A stretch of DNA of 64,000 nt from Pseudoduganella flava (GCF_007830495.1 NZ_VLKW01000007.1:208576-272575), one strand, 5' to 3'. Shown: positions 25,427 to 33,951, counted from the stretch's first letter. The notes: generated by a model from the sequence alone, not told the origin. A program made the numbers and translations.

Positions 25427-26995
25427 TTACATCACTCCGCGCCAACGCAGGTAAGCCTGGAAGCCGACGGCTCCGGCCACGAACGCGCCGACAAAAAACA
25501 CAAAGAAGGACAGCAGCCGGTTCGTGCGGCGCTGTTCCTCGGCCAGCTGCCGCAGCAGCTCGTTGGTACTCGGGTCGCGCTCGCCCATCGCGATCAATGC
25601 CTGATGCGTCAGGCGCGGCAGTTGCGGCAAGATGTGCGAATAGCGCGGCGCTTCCGCCTTCAGCCGCTCCACCAGCCCGCGCCAGCCGACCTGCTCGGAC
25701 ACCCAGCGCTCCAGGTGCGGCTTGGCCGTCTTCCACAGGTCCAGGTCCGGGTCGAGCACGCGGCCCATGCCTTCGATGTTCAGCAGCGTCTTCTGCAGCA
25801 GCACCAGCTGGGGTTGCACCTCGACGTTGAAGCGGCGCGACGTCTGGAACAAGCGTAGCAAAATCTGGCCGAACGAGATGTCTTTCAGCGGCCGGTCGAA
25901 GATCGGCTCGCAGCAGGCGCGCACGGCCGATTCCAGCTCGTCCACGCGGGTGTTCTTCGGCGCCCAGCCCGACTCGATGTGCGCCTCGGCCACCCGCTTG
26001 TAGTCGCGCCGGAAGAACGCGAGGAAGTTCTGCGACAGGTAATCCTTGTCGTAGTCGTTCAGCGTGCCGACGATGCCGAAATCGAGCGCGATATAGCGGC
26101 CGAACGTGGCGGGATCGATCGACACGAGGATATTCCCCGGATGCATGTCCGCATGGAAGAAGCCGTCGCGGAACACTTGCGTGAAGAAGATCTCGACGCC
26201 GTCGCTGCCCAGCTTTTTCAGGTCCACGCCGGCCTCGACAAGCCGGTCGATGTGCGACACGGGAATGCCGTGCATCCGCTCCATCGTGATGACGCTGGGC
26301 GAACAATAGTCCCAGTACATTTCCGGCACCAGCAGCAAGTTCGAATCGGCGAAGTTGCGGCGCAGTTGCGCGGCGTTCGCGGCTTCGCGCATCAGGTCCA
26401 GCTCGTCGTGCAGGTACTTGTCGAACTCGTACACGACTTCCTTCATCTTCAGCCGGTGCGCGTCCTTCCACAGCCGGTTGATGAAATCCGCGGCCAGGTT
26501 CATCAGGGCCACGTCTTCGTCGATCAGCTTTTTCATGCCGGGGCGCAGCACCTTGACGGCCACCTGGGTGCCGTCCGGCAGCGCCGCGAAGTGCACCTGC
26601 GCGATCGACGCTGACGCCACAGGCACGCGCTCGAAGCGGGCGAACAGCTGGTCAGGATGGGCGCCCAGCGAGCGCTCGATCTGGGCGATCGCCAGCTCGG
26701 AATCAAACGGCGGCACGCGGTCCTGCAGCTTCGACAGCTCGGCCACGATGTCCGGCGGCATCAGGTCGCTGCGTGTCGACAGCACCTGCCCCAGCTTGAC
26801 GAAGATCGGCCCCAGCTCTTCCAGCGCCAAGCGCAGGCGGATCGCGCGGGGCGTCGAGATATCGCGCCAGAAGAAGGCGGTATCGAGGAAGCGGTTGATG
26901 CCCGGCTTGTCGAAGCCGGAAATCGCGATTTCGTCGAGGCCATATTTGACCAGCACGCGCAGGATTTTAAGCAGACGAAGGAATTTCAGGATCAT
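25427..26995 (-). CDS. ubiB: Ubiquinone biosynthesis kinase-like protein UbiB
   Basis: ADCK/UbiB family protein of 522 residues, required for ubiquinone synthesis and probably an ATPase that mobilises lipid precursors. The family KxGQ motif is in FVKLGQVLSTRSDLMP (about 71-86). The alanine-rich loop in SASIAQVHFA replaces the normal P-loop, and the catalytic-loop-like FHADMHPGNILV and the DFG-like ALDFGIVG are present. Two C-terminal hydrophobic segments (LLSFFVFFVGAFVAGAVGF and the next few residues) anchor it to the inner membrane. It lies 26 bp downstream of ubiJ. Confidence 0.94.
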   Translation of the reverse strand: MILKFLRLLKILRVLVKYGLDEIAISGFDKPGINRFLDTAFFWRDISTPRAIRLRLALEELGPIFVKLGQVLSTRSDLMPPDIVAELSKLQDRVPPFDSELAIAQIERSLGAHPDQLFARFERVPVASASIAQVHFAALPDGTQVAVKVLRPGMKKLIDEDVALMNLAADFINRLWKDAHRLKMKEVVYEFDKYLHDELDLMREAANAAQLRRNFADSNLLLVPEMYWDYCSPSVITMERMHGIPVSHIDRLVEAGVDLKKLGSDGVEIFFTQVFRDGFFHADMHPGNILVSIDPATFGRYIALDFGIVGTLNDYDKDYLSQNFLAFFRRDYKRVAEAHIESGWAPKNTRVDELESAVRACCEPIFDRPLKDISFGQILLRLFQTSRRFNVEVQPQLVLLQKTLLNIEGMGRVLDPDLDLWKTAKPHLERWVSEQVGWRGLVERLKAEAPRYSHILPQLPRLTHQALIAMGERDPSTNELLRQLAEEQRRTNRLLSFFVFFVGAFVAGAVGFQAYLRWRGVM

Positions 26996-27021
26996 CGAGT
27001 TTTTCGTGTTGAGCGTCCGCT

Positions 27022-27648
27022 TCAGGCGGCGGGGCCGCTGTGTTGCTTGAATTTTTGTTCGAGACGCTCCAGGCGCTTGGCGAAGCGTTCCACGTCGTCG
27101 CGCAGGCGCGTCACGTCGCCGGCGAACGCCTCGGTCGTGACGGGGCGCACCAGCAGGGGATTCTCTTCCAGGAAGTACTCGGCCACGTTCTCCGACAGCT
27201 TGCGGTGCCCGTCCTTGAGCGACTGCAGCACCGACTTCGCGCCCGCCACCAGGCGCACGGCGGCGACCGGACCCATCACCTTCTCCAGGTCGTGCTCGGC
27301 TTCCCAGCGCAGCGACTGCGACAGCCGCGAGATCGCATTGGCGAATTCCGCGTCGCCTTCGATCTGCACATAGGAAAACGCCCGCTCGCGGTTCTGCGCG
27401 ATCAGCGGCAGGTCCGACAGCTTCAGGCGGATCGTCACCGCGGCGGCCTGTTCGGCGCCGGCCGCCTCGACCATGCCGTCGGCAGCGACGCGCAGGCGCA
27501 GCTCGGCCGGCGACGCATCGATGCGGGCCACCTTGCCCGCATACTGCTTCAGCTCGGCCCGCGCCCAGGGCTCCTGCGCCAGCAGGTGGTTGATCGTGGC
27601 AGCCGCCGGCAGCGACAGCGTCGGCAGCGTGGAAGGAAATGGGAACAT
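27022..27648 (-). CDS. ubiJ: Ubiquinone biosynthesis accessory factor UbiJ (SCP2 domain)
   Basis: SCP2-like lipid-binding protein of 208 residues. UbiJ helps organise the soluble Ubi complex that modifies hydrophobic intermediates. An SCP2 domain occupies about 15-120 (AATINHLLAQEPWAR, then VTIRLKLSDLPLIAQNR, then VQIEGDAEFANAISRL). A C-terminal coiled coil follows (DDVERFAKRLERLEQKFKQ). The only sensible start is ATG 27648, yet there is no Shine-Dalgarno sequence, and an intrinsic terminator ends 13 bp before it. Position between ubiE/Tim44 and ubiB is the conserved ubiE-ubiJ-ubiB arrangement. Confidence 0.9.
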   Translation of the reverse strand: MFPFPSTLPTLSLPAAATINHLLAQEPWARAELKQYAGKVARIDASPAELRLRVAADGMVEAAGAEQAAAVTIRLKLSDLPLIAQNRERAFSYVQIEGDAEFANAISRLSQSLRWEAEHDLEKVMGPVAAVRLVAGAKSVLQSLKDGHRKLSENVAEYFLEENPLLVRPVTTEAFAGDVTRLRDDVERFAKRLERLEQKFKQHSGPAA

Positions 27649-27661
27649 ATTGTGTGGAGGC

Positions 27662-27696
27662 GAAAAAAACAAAACCGCCCAGAAAACCCGGGCGGT
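27662..27696 (-). terminator. Intrinsic terminator just upstream of ubiJ
   Basis: On the minus strand, ACCGCCC-(9 nt)-GGGCGGT is followed by TTTTGTTTTTTT. It lies 44 bp past the Tim44-like gene and only 13 bp before the ubiJ ATG, so it is both a terminator of the upstream gene and part of the ubiJ leader. Confidence 0.88.
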
Positions 27697-27740
27697 CTCG
27701 ATCTTACCAGTTTGCAGGGGATTAACCCTGCACACGCGGT

Positions 27741-28709
27741 TTAAGCAAGTTGCTGAATGCCGCCAAGAAGCCAGCCGGCGTTGCCGTTGACGGGTTTGAC
27801 GAGGTTCCACACCTCGTTGAACGGCTCCGGCAGCGCATCCGCCGCTGGCTTGATGCGGCCGGTGAACTGCACGGACGCCAGGTAGTCGGTGCCGTTGTTC
27901 TCGATGCCCAGCAGTTCGGCATCGATGTGCACGACGTCCGTGTAGTCGGCCTTGCCGGCGCGCTCCTGGATCTGCATCTTCAGCTCGGCAAACACTTCGG
28001 GCGTCGTGAATTCGCGGATGTCGCTGACGTCGCCCTTGTCCCAGGCGGCCTGCAGGCGGATGAAGTTGCTCTTCGCGTGGCGCAGGAACGCTTCGCTGTC
28101 GAAGTCGGCCGGCACGCCCCACGGTTGGTGCGGCGCAGCGGCGGCCGGCTGCTCGCTACCGCCCATCACGGGCTGCAGCGGCGGCAGGTTGGTCGGCTGC
28201 TGCAGCCGCGAGCCGATTTCCGGCGTCGAGCTGCCGCCTTGCGGCGCGCCGTAGCTGTCGTTATTGCCGAAGCCGCCCGAATACGCGTTCACGGGCTTCG
28301 GTACCGGCATTTGCGACTTGCCCTTGATCAGGCGGAAGATGAAGTACACGGCGCCGGCGATCAGTGCGAACGTCAGCAGCGTACCGATGGCGCTGGCCAT
28401 CGCGCCGCCCAGGCCGAAGTGCGACAGCAGTGCGCCCAGGCCCAGGCCCAGCAGCGCGCCGCCCAGGATGCCCTTCCACGGGCTCGGGCGGGGTGCCGGC
28501 GCGGGCGTCGGCGCCGGCTGTGCGGCCGGGCGCGTGGCCTGCTGTTGCGGCGTGGCCGTCGGCGCGGGACGCGGGGCCATCCGGCTCACGCTCTGCGACT
28601 GCCGTCCGAACGACTTTCCGCCACCCATCGGGCGCGCGGCCAGTTCCGCCGTCATCGAGAGGGCGGCCAGCGCCAGCGTGGCGCCGACCAGGAGTTTTTT
28701 CAGTTTCAT
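27741..28709 (-). CDS. Tim44-like domain membrane protein
   Basis: Protein of 322 residues. A signal-like N-terminus (KLLVGATLALAALSMTAELA) is followed by a Pro/Ala/Gln-rich linker to about residue 75. Two hydrophobic glycine-rich segments follow (GILGGALLGLGLGALLSHF and AIGTLLTFALIAGAVYFIF, about 80-127). The C-terminal Tim44-like domain (about 200-318) includes FLRHAKSNFIRLQAAWDKGD and VASVQFTGRI-type strands. Bacterial Tim44-like proteins are membrane-associated and poorly understood. The gene sits between ubiE (22 bp) and ubiJ, which is usual in betaproteobacteria. Confidence 0.87.
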   Translation of the reverse strand: MKLKKLLVGATLALAALSMTAELAARPMGGGKSFGRQSQSVSRMAPRPAPTATPQQQATRPAAQPAPTPAPAPRPSPWKGILGGALLGLGLGALLSHFGLGGAMASAIGTLLTFALIAGAVYFIFRLIKGKSQMPVPKPVNAYSGGFGNNDSYGAPQGGSSTPEIGSRLQQPTNLPPLQPVMGGSEQPAAAAPHQPWGVPADFDSEAFLRHAKSNFIRLQAAWDKGDVSDIREFTTPEVFAELKMQIQERAGKADYTDVVHIDAELLGIENNGTDYLASVQFTGRIKPAADALPEPFNEVWNLVKPVNGNAGWLLGGIQQLA

Positions 28710-28731
28710 GGGAGAGTCCTAGCGTTGAGTT

Positions 28732-29466
28732 CTACAGTTTGATACCGGTGTGCAAAGCGGCCACACCCGCCGTCAGGTTGTAATACTGGACCCGCTCCAG
28801 TCCCGCCGCCTGCATCATCGTCTTCAGCGTTTCCTGGTCCGGATGCATGCGGATCGATTCCGCCAGATAGCGGTAGCTTTCCGAGTCGTTCGCGATCTTC
28901 TTGCCCAGCCATGGCAGCACCGAGAACGAATACACGTCATACGGTTTTTGCAACGGCTCGGCCACCTTCGAGAATTCCAGCACGAGCAGCTTGCCGCCCG
29001 GTTTCAGCACCCGCCGCATCTCGGCCAGCGCCGCGTCCTTGTGCGTCATGTTGCGCAGGCCGAACGCCACGCTGACGCGGTCGAAATAATTGTCCGGGAA
29101 CGGCAGCTTCTCCGCATCGCACAACAACGTGGGGGTCACGAGGCCCTTGTTCAAGAGACGGTCGCGCCCAACGCGCAGCATCGATTCGTTGATGTCGGTA
29201 AGCCAGACCTCGCCCGTCGGCCCCGCCTGCTTCGCGAACGCCTTGGCCAGGTCGCCCGTGCCGCCGGCGATGTCCAGCACCTTCATGCCGGGACGCACCG
29301 CCGCGTTGGCGATCGTGAACGCCTTCCAGATCCGGTGCAGGCCGCCGGACATCAGGTCGTTCATCACGTCGTACTTGGCGGCGACGGAATGGAAGACCTT
29401 GGCAACTTCCTTAACTTTCTCGTCCTCGTTGACGGTTTTGTAACCGAAGTGGGTGGTGTTGGTCAT
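28732..29466 (-). CDS. ubiE: Demethylmenaquinone/2-methoxy-6-polyprenyl-benzoquinol methyltransferase
   Basis: C-methyltransferase of 244 residues in ubiquinone (and menaquinone) synthesis. It starts TTHFGYKTVNEDEKVKEVAK, the UbiE N-terminal signature, followed by YDVMNDLMSGGLHRIWK. The SAM site is VLDIAGGTGDLAKAF (about 64-78), and DRVSVAFGLRNMTHKDAAL and LKPGGKLLVLEFSK are the family motifs. Length and motif order are standard. First gene of the ubiE-Tim44-ubiJ-ubiB block. Confidence 0.96.
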   Translation of the reverse strand: MTNTTHFGYKTVNEDEKVKEVAKVFHSVAAKYDVMNDLMSGGLHRIWKAFTIANAAVRPGMKVLDIAGGTGDLAKAFAKQAGPTGEVWLTDINESMLRVGRDRLLNKGLVTPTLLCDAEKLPFPDNYFDRVSVAFGLRNMTHKDAALAEMRRVLKPGGKLLVLEFSKVAEPLQKPYDVYSFSVLPWLGKKIANDSESYRYLAESIRMHPDQETLKTMMQAAGLERVQYYNLTAGVAALHTGIKL

Positions 29467-29686
29467 TAGTAAATGCGCGATGGGCGGGTTGATCTGCGGG
29501 CATTATACAAGCGTCATTCCGACAGGGGCGCCGCAGCGGACTTGCTTGTCTAATTCGCAATTTCCAACACTTTTTCAAAATCGTGTCAACCGCCTTTCGT
29601 AAGGCTGCGTTAAGCGAGCAGGCCGGTATGTAAAACCGTGCAAATGTTCAAGTAACTCAGTAATAGTTCCGCTACGGAGGAAGACC

Positions 29687-29941
29687 ATGCAGCAGCTCCA
29701 ACATCAACTCCCCAAGGATATTTATTTCCCGGAGATCGATGAGGCAACGCGCGAGATGATCGATGCGACGGACGCGCAAGCGCGCCGCGCGCAAGGCGAC
29801 AAGCCGCCCGCACCGATGAGCTTTAACGCAGAAGCGATCCGTACGCTGCCGCCGGCCGCCCGCGCCGCTTTCCGCTACATCTGGGAACGCGAGCAGCGCC
29901 GCTACGAAGAATTCGTGCTGCGCCACCGGATGGCCAACTGA
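29687..29941 (+). CDS. Small uncharacterised protein
   Basis: Protein of 84 residues with a strong GGAGGAAG ribosome binding site before ATG 29687, which supports it being real. It is soluble and charged, with two likely helices (ATREMIDATDAQARRAQ, and FRYIWEREQRRYEEFVLRHR near the C-terminus). No signal peptide, cysteines or membrane segment. I do not recognise a family. It stands alone, divergent from ubiE, with the IS1595 element about 180 bp downstream. Confidence 0.7.
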   Translation: MQQLQHQLPKDIYFPEIDEATREMIDATDAQARRAQGDKPPAPMSFNAEAIRTLPPAARAAFRYIWEREQRRYEEFVLRHRMAN

Positions 29942-30122
29942 CGGCGTTTCTCGCCCTCTGCCGGGCAGGCTGCGTCCGCGGCCGCCCCGACTCCCCCCTG
30001 TCCTTCCAGCAAGCCGAGCAGTGCGCCGCGTCAGCCGACGCCGTGCCTCTTCGGCGTTTGCGCTCGTGATCCGCACTACCCTTCGCCGCGCCTGACGCGC
30101 GCTGCCGCGTCCCCAACAGACG

Positions 30123-30130
30123 AAAAAAAG
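30123..30130. repeat. Left target-site duplication of the IS1595 element
   Basis: AAAAAAAG, identical to 31241-31248. Confidence 0.9.
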
Positions 30131-31240
30131 GGCGCTGTCACCCGAGCTGATGGAACCATTCGGCTCATCCGTTGTCATACCAACAGACAACGGGAGAAGC
30201 GATGGAGACCAAACGCTATGCAAAGGCCTGCGCACACGTCCGCAGTTGGCTGCCCGCACTGACCGATGCGCAACGCGCGGGCTTGCGGGCGTTGCTCGAC
30301 AACTGCGCGGCGCTGGCGCAATGCCTGCAACTGATCGCCCAGCTGCGGCCTGTCACGTGCTGCCCCCACTGCGGGGATGCGCGGCTGTACCGGCACGGCA
30401 TCGTCAGCGGGTTGCAACGCTACCGCTGTCGGGAATGCCAGCGCAGCTTCAACGCGCTGACCAACACGCCGCTGGCATTCCTGCGCCGGCGCGACGCCTG
30501 GCTGCCGTATTTGCAAAGCATGCTCGACTCGCGCACTGTGCGCGCCGCCGCCACCGGCACTGGCATCCACCGCAACACGAGTTTTCGCTGGCGCCACCGG
30601 TTCCTGACGGAGGCGCGCAATGACCGGCCCGAGGAGCTGAAACACATCGTCGAGGCGGACGAGACTTATTTGCTCGAATCGCAGAAAGGCTCGCGCCATC
30701 TGACCCGGCCGGCACGCCGGCGGGGCGGTGTGGCGCACTCGCGCGGCATTACGAACGAACACGACTGCCTACTCGTGGCGCGCCAGCGCGGCGGCGGCAC
30801 CTGCGACTGGGTGGCAGGGCGCGGCCAGATCACGACAGCGAAATTGCAGCGTTGGTTGCGGCCGGCGCTGGCATCTTCCGCCGTGCTGGTCTCCGATGGT
30901 GCGGCGGCGTATCACAGCTTCGCCGCCGCCACCGGAATCCGCCACGAGGCGGTCAACGTTCGGGCCGGCATCCGGGTGCGTGGTATCTATCATGTGCAAG
31001 GCGTGAATGCCTACCACAGCCGGCTGCACCAGTGGCTACGGACCTTCCGGGGCGTGGCCAGCCGCTACCTGGTCAACTACCTCGGCTGGCGTTACGCGCT
31101 CGATGGCGGCAGCATCGCAACGCCAGCCGTGTTGCTGGCCGCGGCGCTGGGCATCAGGACGGTGCCGGCCGTCCCGCCGTGAACTAGTCCGCAAATCAAC
31201 CGAGCAACCGAGGCCATCCATAAGCTCGGGTGACAGCGCC
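30131..31240. mobile_element. Complete IS1595-family insertion sequence (1110 bp)
   Basis: The terminal inverted repeats are 24 bp with 23 identities: GGCGCTGTCACCCGAGCT at 30131 and its complement ending at 31240. The direct flanks are AAAAAAAG at 30123-30130 and AAAAAAAG at 31241-31248, a perfect 8-bp target duplication, the size expected for IS1595. A single full-length transposase gene lies inside. All parts needed for movement are present, so the copy looks recent and potentially active. Confidence 0.95.
30202..31182 (+). CDS. IS1595-family transposase (ISXO2-like)
   Basis: Transposase of 326 residues. The N-terminal zinc ribbon (CCPHCGDARLYRHG then YRCRECQRSFN, about 53-83) is followed by a helix-turn-helix region (ATGTGIHRNTSFRWRHRFL). 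The ISXO2-like catalytic domain has first Asp in VEADETYLLES, second Asp in VLVSDGAAAYHSF, then the NAYHSRLHQWLRTFRGV block and the terminal YLVNYLGWRYAL signature. No frameshift or stop is visible. ATG 30202 has GGGAGAAG upstream; a TTG at 30172 in frame is less likely. Confidence 0.93.
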   Translation: METKRYAKACAHVRSWLPALTDAQRAGLRALLDNCAALAQCLQLIAQLRPVTCCPHCGDARLYRHGIVSGLQRYRCRECQRSFNALTNTPLAFLRRRDAWLPYLQSMLDSRTVRAAATGTGIHRNTSFRWRHRFLTEARNDRPEELKHIVEADETYLLESQKGSRHLTRPARRRGGVAHSRGITNEHDCLLVARQRGGGTCDWVAGRGQITTAKLQRWLRPALASSAVLVSDGAAAYHSFAAATGIRHEAVNVRAGIRVRGIYHVQGVNAYHSRLHQWLRTFRGVASRYLVNYLGWRYALDGGSIATPAVLLAAALGIRTVPAVPP

Positions 31241-31248
31241 AAAAAAAG
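31241..31248. repeat. Right target-site duplication of the IS1595 element
   Basis: AAAAAAAG, identical to 30123-30130. It is also the T-tract and first stem base of the chemoreceptor terminator. Confidence 0.9.
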
Positions 31249-31266
31249 GGGAGCGCCAGGCTCCCC
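31241..31266 (-). terminator. Intrinsic terminator of the chemoreceptor gene, at the IS1595 edge
   Basis: On the minus strand, GGGGAGC-CTGGC-GCTCCCC is followed by seven T residues, 22 bp past the chemoreceptor stop. The IS1595 element begins immediately after the T-tract, and the target duplication has preserved the whole terminator. Confidence 0.88.
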
Positions 31267-31288
31267 TCGTGATTCATCGCTGAGCGGA

Positions 31289-33007
31289 TCAGAACTCTTC
31301 CCACTCGTCCGCTGCAGGTGCCTTCGCGGGCGCCGCACGCTGAGTGCGCGTCACGGCCGGCTTCGCGGCGGCGCGCTGCACGACAGCGGGCGCACGCGTG
31401 GCGGATGCTGCCGGCTTGACCGCGACCGGTGCCGCGGCACGGACGCCGGCCGTATCGCCCGACAGCTTGAACGCGCTGACGGCGCGCAGCAGCGCATCCG
31501 TCTCGTCCTTCATGGATTGCGTCGTCGCCGCCGCTTCCTCGACGAGGGCAGCATTGCGCTGCGTGACTTCGTCCATCTGCGCGATCGACTGGTTCACCTG
31601 GGCGATGCCGTCGCTCTGTTCGCGGCTTGCCTCGGCGATGTCGACGACGATGCCCGTCACGCGCTCGACGCTGGTGACCATCTCGTTCATCGCCTGGGCG
31701 GCCTGCTCGGCCAGCATGCTGCCGGAGCCGACCTTGTTGACGGAATCGTCGATCAGCGCCTTGATCTCTTTCGCCGCCGCGGCGCTGCGCTGTGCCAGCG
31801 TGCGCACTTCGGACGCCACCACGGCGAAGCCGCGGCCCTGCTCGCCCGCACGGGCCGCTTCGACGGCCGCGTTCAACGCGAGGATGTTGGTCTGGAACGC
31901 GATGCCATCGATGACGCCGATGATGTCGACGACCTTGCGCGACGAGGCGTCGATCGCCGTCATCGTCTCGGCCATCTGGCCCATCACGGCACCGCCCGCG
32001 GCGGCCTTGGTCGACGTCGCTTCGACCAGTTCCTTCGCCTGCAGCGTGTTCTCCGCGGTGGTCTGCACCGTGCTGGTCAGCTCTTCCATCGTGGCCGCCG
32101 TCTGCTGCAGCGAGCTGGCCTGGCTTTCGGTGCGCGACGACAGGTCCAGGTTACCGGTGGCGACTTCGTTGGCCGCCGTGCCGATCGCCTGCGCGCCATT
32201 GCGCACGTTCGACACCATTTCGATCAGGCTTTGCTGCATCTTCGCGATGCCGCGCATCAGGCGGCCGATTTCATTGTCGCCCTGCGCATCGACGCGGGCG
32301 GTCAGGTCACCATGGGCGACGCCGTCGAGCAGCTCCACGGCCCGCTCCAGCGGTGCGATGACGAGGCTGCGCAGGAAGAAGTGCATGCCGACAACCAGCG
32401 CCAGCGCGGCCACCAGGCCGATGCCGACGAGCCACAGCACGAGCCGGTATTCGCTGTTACGCTCGGCCATCAGCGCCTCGCCGTGCTCGCTGTTCTGCTT
32501 CTGGAACTTTTCCAGCTGCGACGAGAACTTCGCCCCTTCCGGTGCCAGCTTGCGGCTGCTAATCGCGGCAAAGGCCGCCGTATCCTGCTTCGCCAGCGCC
32601 GCTGCCGCCTCGTCGACGGAGGCGATCACGGGACGGACCGAGTCGATCAGGTCCTTGCGCAGCTGAACATCGCTGCCCGGCGACGGCGCGGCCGCGGCGA
32701 ACGCGTCGAGCGCCTTGCGGATACGGTCCTGGTATTTCTGCACGTTTTGCATCGCGTCGCCCGTGGACGGGCCCTGCGCGCCATCCTTGAGCTCCGAATA
32801 GGCGCGATTGAGGCTGGTGCGGGCGCGGGTCGTATCCTTGTACACCTCGTTGATCGCCTGGGTCTCGAGCGCGATGTCCTGCACCAGCGACAGCGCTTCG
32901 TTGGAACGTTTGATCATGAACACACCGAGCGCGGCGCCGATGGCGATCATGGCGGCGAACAGGCACAGCGAAGCCATCAGGGTGAGGCGGACGGAAAGTT
33001 TAGGCAT
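31289..33007 (-). CDS. Methyl-accepting chemotaxis protein
   Basis: Transmembrane chemoreceptor of 572 residues. TM1 (about 8-33), a periplasmic four-helix-bundle sensor (about 34-185), TM2 (LWLVGIGLVAALALVVGMHFFL), a HAMP linker and the cytoplasmic signalling domain follow in order. The conserved hairpin tip is EAARAGEQGRGFAVVASEV. The last residues, DEWEEF, form an xWxxF pentapeptide like the NWETF tail that tethers CheR/CheB in E. coli Tar and Tsr. ATG 33007 (MPKLSVRL) has AGGAAG upstream; an earlier in-frame codon adds a non-membrane stretch. Ligand unknown. Confidence 0.94.
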   Translation of the reverse strand: MPKLSVRLTLMASLCLFAAMIAIGAALGVFMIKRSNEALSLVQDIALETQAINEVYKDTTRARTSLNRAYSELKDGAQGPSTGDAMQNVQKYQDRIRKALDAFAAAAPSPGSDVQLRKDLIDSVRPVIASVDEAAAALAKQDTAAFAAISSRKLAPEGAKFSSQLEKFQKQNSEHGEALMAERNSEYRLVLWLVGIGLVAALALVVGMHFFLRSLVIAPLERAVELLDGVAHGDLTARVDAQGDNEIGRLMRGIAKMQQSLIEMVSNVRNGAQAIGTAANEVATGNLDLSSRTESQASSLQQTAATMEELTSTVQTTAENTLQAKELVEATSTKAAAGGAVMGQMAETMTAIDASSRKVVDIIGVIDGIAFQTNILALNAAVEAARAGEQGRGFAVVASEVRTLAQRSAAAAKEIKALIDDSVNKVGSGSMLAEQAAQAMNEMVTSVERVTGIVVDIAEASREQSDGIAQVNQSIAQMDEVTQRNAALVEEAAATTQSMKDETDALLRAVSAFKLSGDTAGVRAAAPVAVKPAASATRAPAVVQRAAAKPAVTRTQRAAPAKAPAADEWEEF

Positions 33008-33168
33008 GGGTTCTTCCTGCAAACGGAAAGTCACGGACTCGCTATTGTCCTGCCGCAATACGGCGCGCACAATAAGTAACTGACGGTTGAGTATCCTCAA
33101 AGCAACAGATTATTGTCTTATGAATCTCGACTGACGACATCGTCAATGCCATTCAGGCACGCCGAGGC

Positions 33169-33825
33169 TCATTTCGGGGCAAACGCCCAGCGCACCTGCA
33201 CGTTCAACTGGTGCTCGCCCTTGCCGCCCATCGTGCCGCCGGCCGGCACCTTCAGCACCGTGCGCTGGACGCCGCCGCGCGCCGCGCCCTGCAACTGCGC
33301 CACGGCCCACTTCCATGCCTGCTGGTCGATCAGCACTTCCGATCGGGACGCGTAGACGACCCGCCCCGCTTCCGTGTTGACGACGTGGCCGTCGATACGC
33401 GGCAGCGCCAGGCGCGCAGACAGCTTGCCGGCGCGGTCGATCGTGACGGTACCCCTGCACATCGTGGAGACCTGCAGCGCATCGCCTTTCACGCGCGCGG
33501 TTGTGCGCCCCGCGAACTGGCGCATCTCGCCGCCGTCCACGAACAGGCCGGCGACGCTGTCGTCGATCGTCGCGGCGAACTCGCCGTTGCAGGCATTGGT
33601 GGGGGAATAGTGGATGGCGTCGCCGGCGCTGGACGCCAGCAGCGTGAACGCCATGTGCACGGACTGCGCGGTGACGTATGTCGCGTGATCGGGGCCCGCG
33701 CGGCTCTGGCCCGGCCCGTCGATCAGCACGTCGACCGTCAGGCGGCCGTAACGCTCGCCTGCGCAGACGGCGGTGCTGAACGCCGCGGCAGACAGTGCGG
33801 CGACCGCCAGGCGGGCAGGAAACAT
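33169..33825 (-). CDS. Exported protein of unknown function
   Basis: Protein of 218 residues with a clear Sec signal peptide (MFPARLAVAALSAAAFSTAVCAG, cleaved near residue 22), so exported to the periplasm or beyond. Two further Cys (in NACNGEF and STMCRGTV) could form a disulfide. The rest looks beta-rich with no motif I recognise. It lies between the chemoreceptor and the DUF971 gene, all on the minus strand, but with gaps of over 100 bp, so it is probably its own unit. Confidence 0.75.
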   Translation of the reverse strand: MFPARLAVAALSAAAFSTAVCAGERYGRLTVDVLIDGPGQSRAGPDHATYVTAQSVHMAFTLLASSAGDAIHYSPTNACNGEFAATIDDSVAGLFVDGGEMRQFAGRTTARVKGDALQVSTMCRGTVTIDRAGKLSARLALPRIDGHVVNTEAGRVVYASRSEVLIDQQAWKWAVAQLQGAARGGVQRTVLKVPAGGTMGGKGEHQLNVQVRWAFAPK

Positions 33826-33912
33826 CGGAACCTCACGAACAAAAAGCCGTGACGTTACACGTTACCAACTATCAAGTCTGTAGAGAAATTGTCGCCGCGA
33901 TTTATTGCCCGG

Positions 33913-33935
33913 AAAATGGGGCCTGTCCCCATTTT
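33913..33935. repeat. Short dyad AAAATGGGG/CCCCATTTT
   Basis: AAAATGGGG and CCCCATTTT flank CCTGT. Read on the other strand the core is TGGGGACAGGCCCC, which fits the TGG-G-CAG-C theme of the other dyads in this window. It sits in the gap after the DUF971 gene. Confidence 0.75.
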
Positions 33936-33951
33936 TCAGGCAACGGTCTGG

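Noticed and set aside
30172..30201. Longer transposase from TTG 30172
   Set aside because: ATG 30202 has a good ribosome binding site (GGGAGAAG) and the IS1595 N-terminus begins there.
33008..33168. FliA (sigma-28) promoter upstream of the chemoreceptor
   Set aside because: A GCCGTATT-like -10 was seen on the minus strand but no matching -35 at the right distance.
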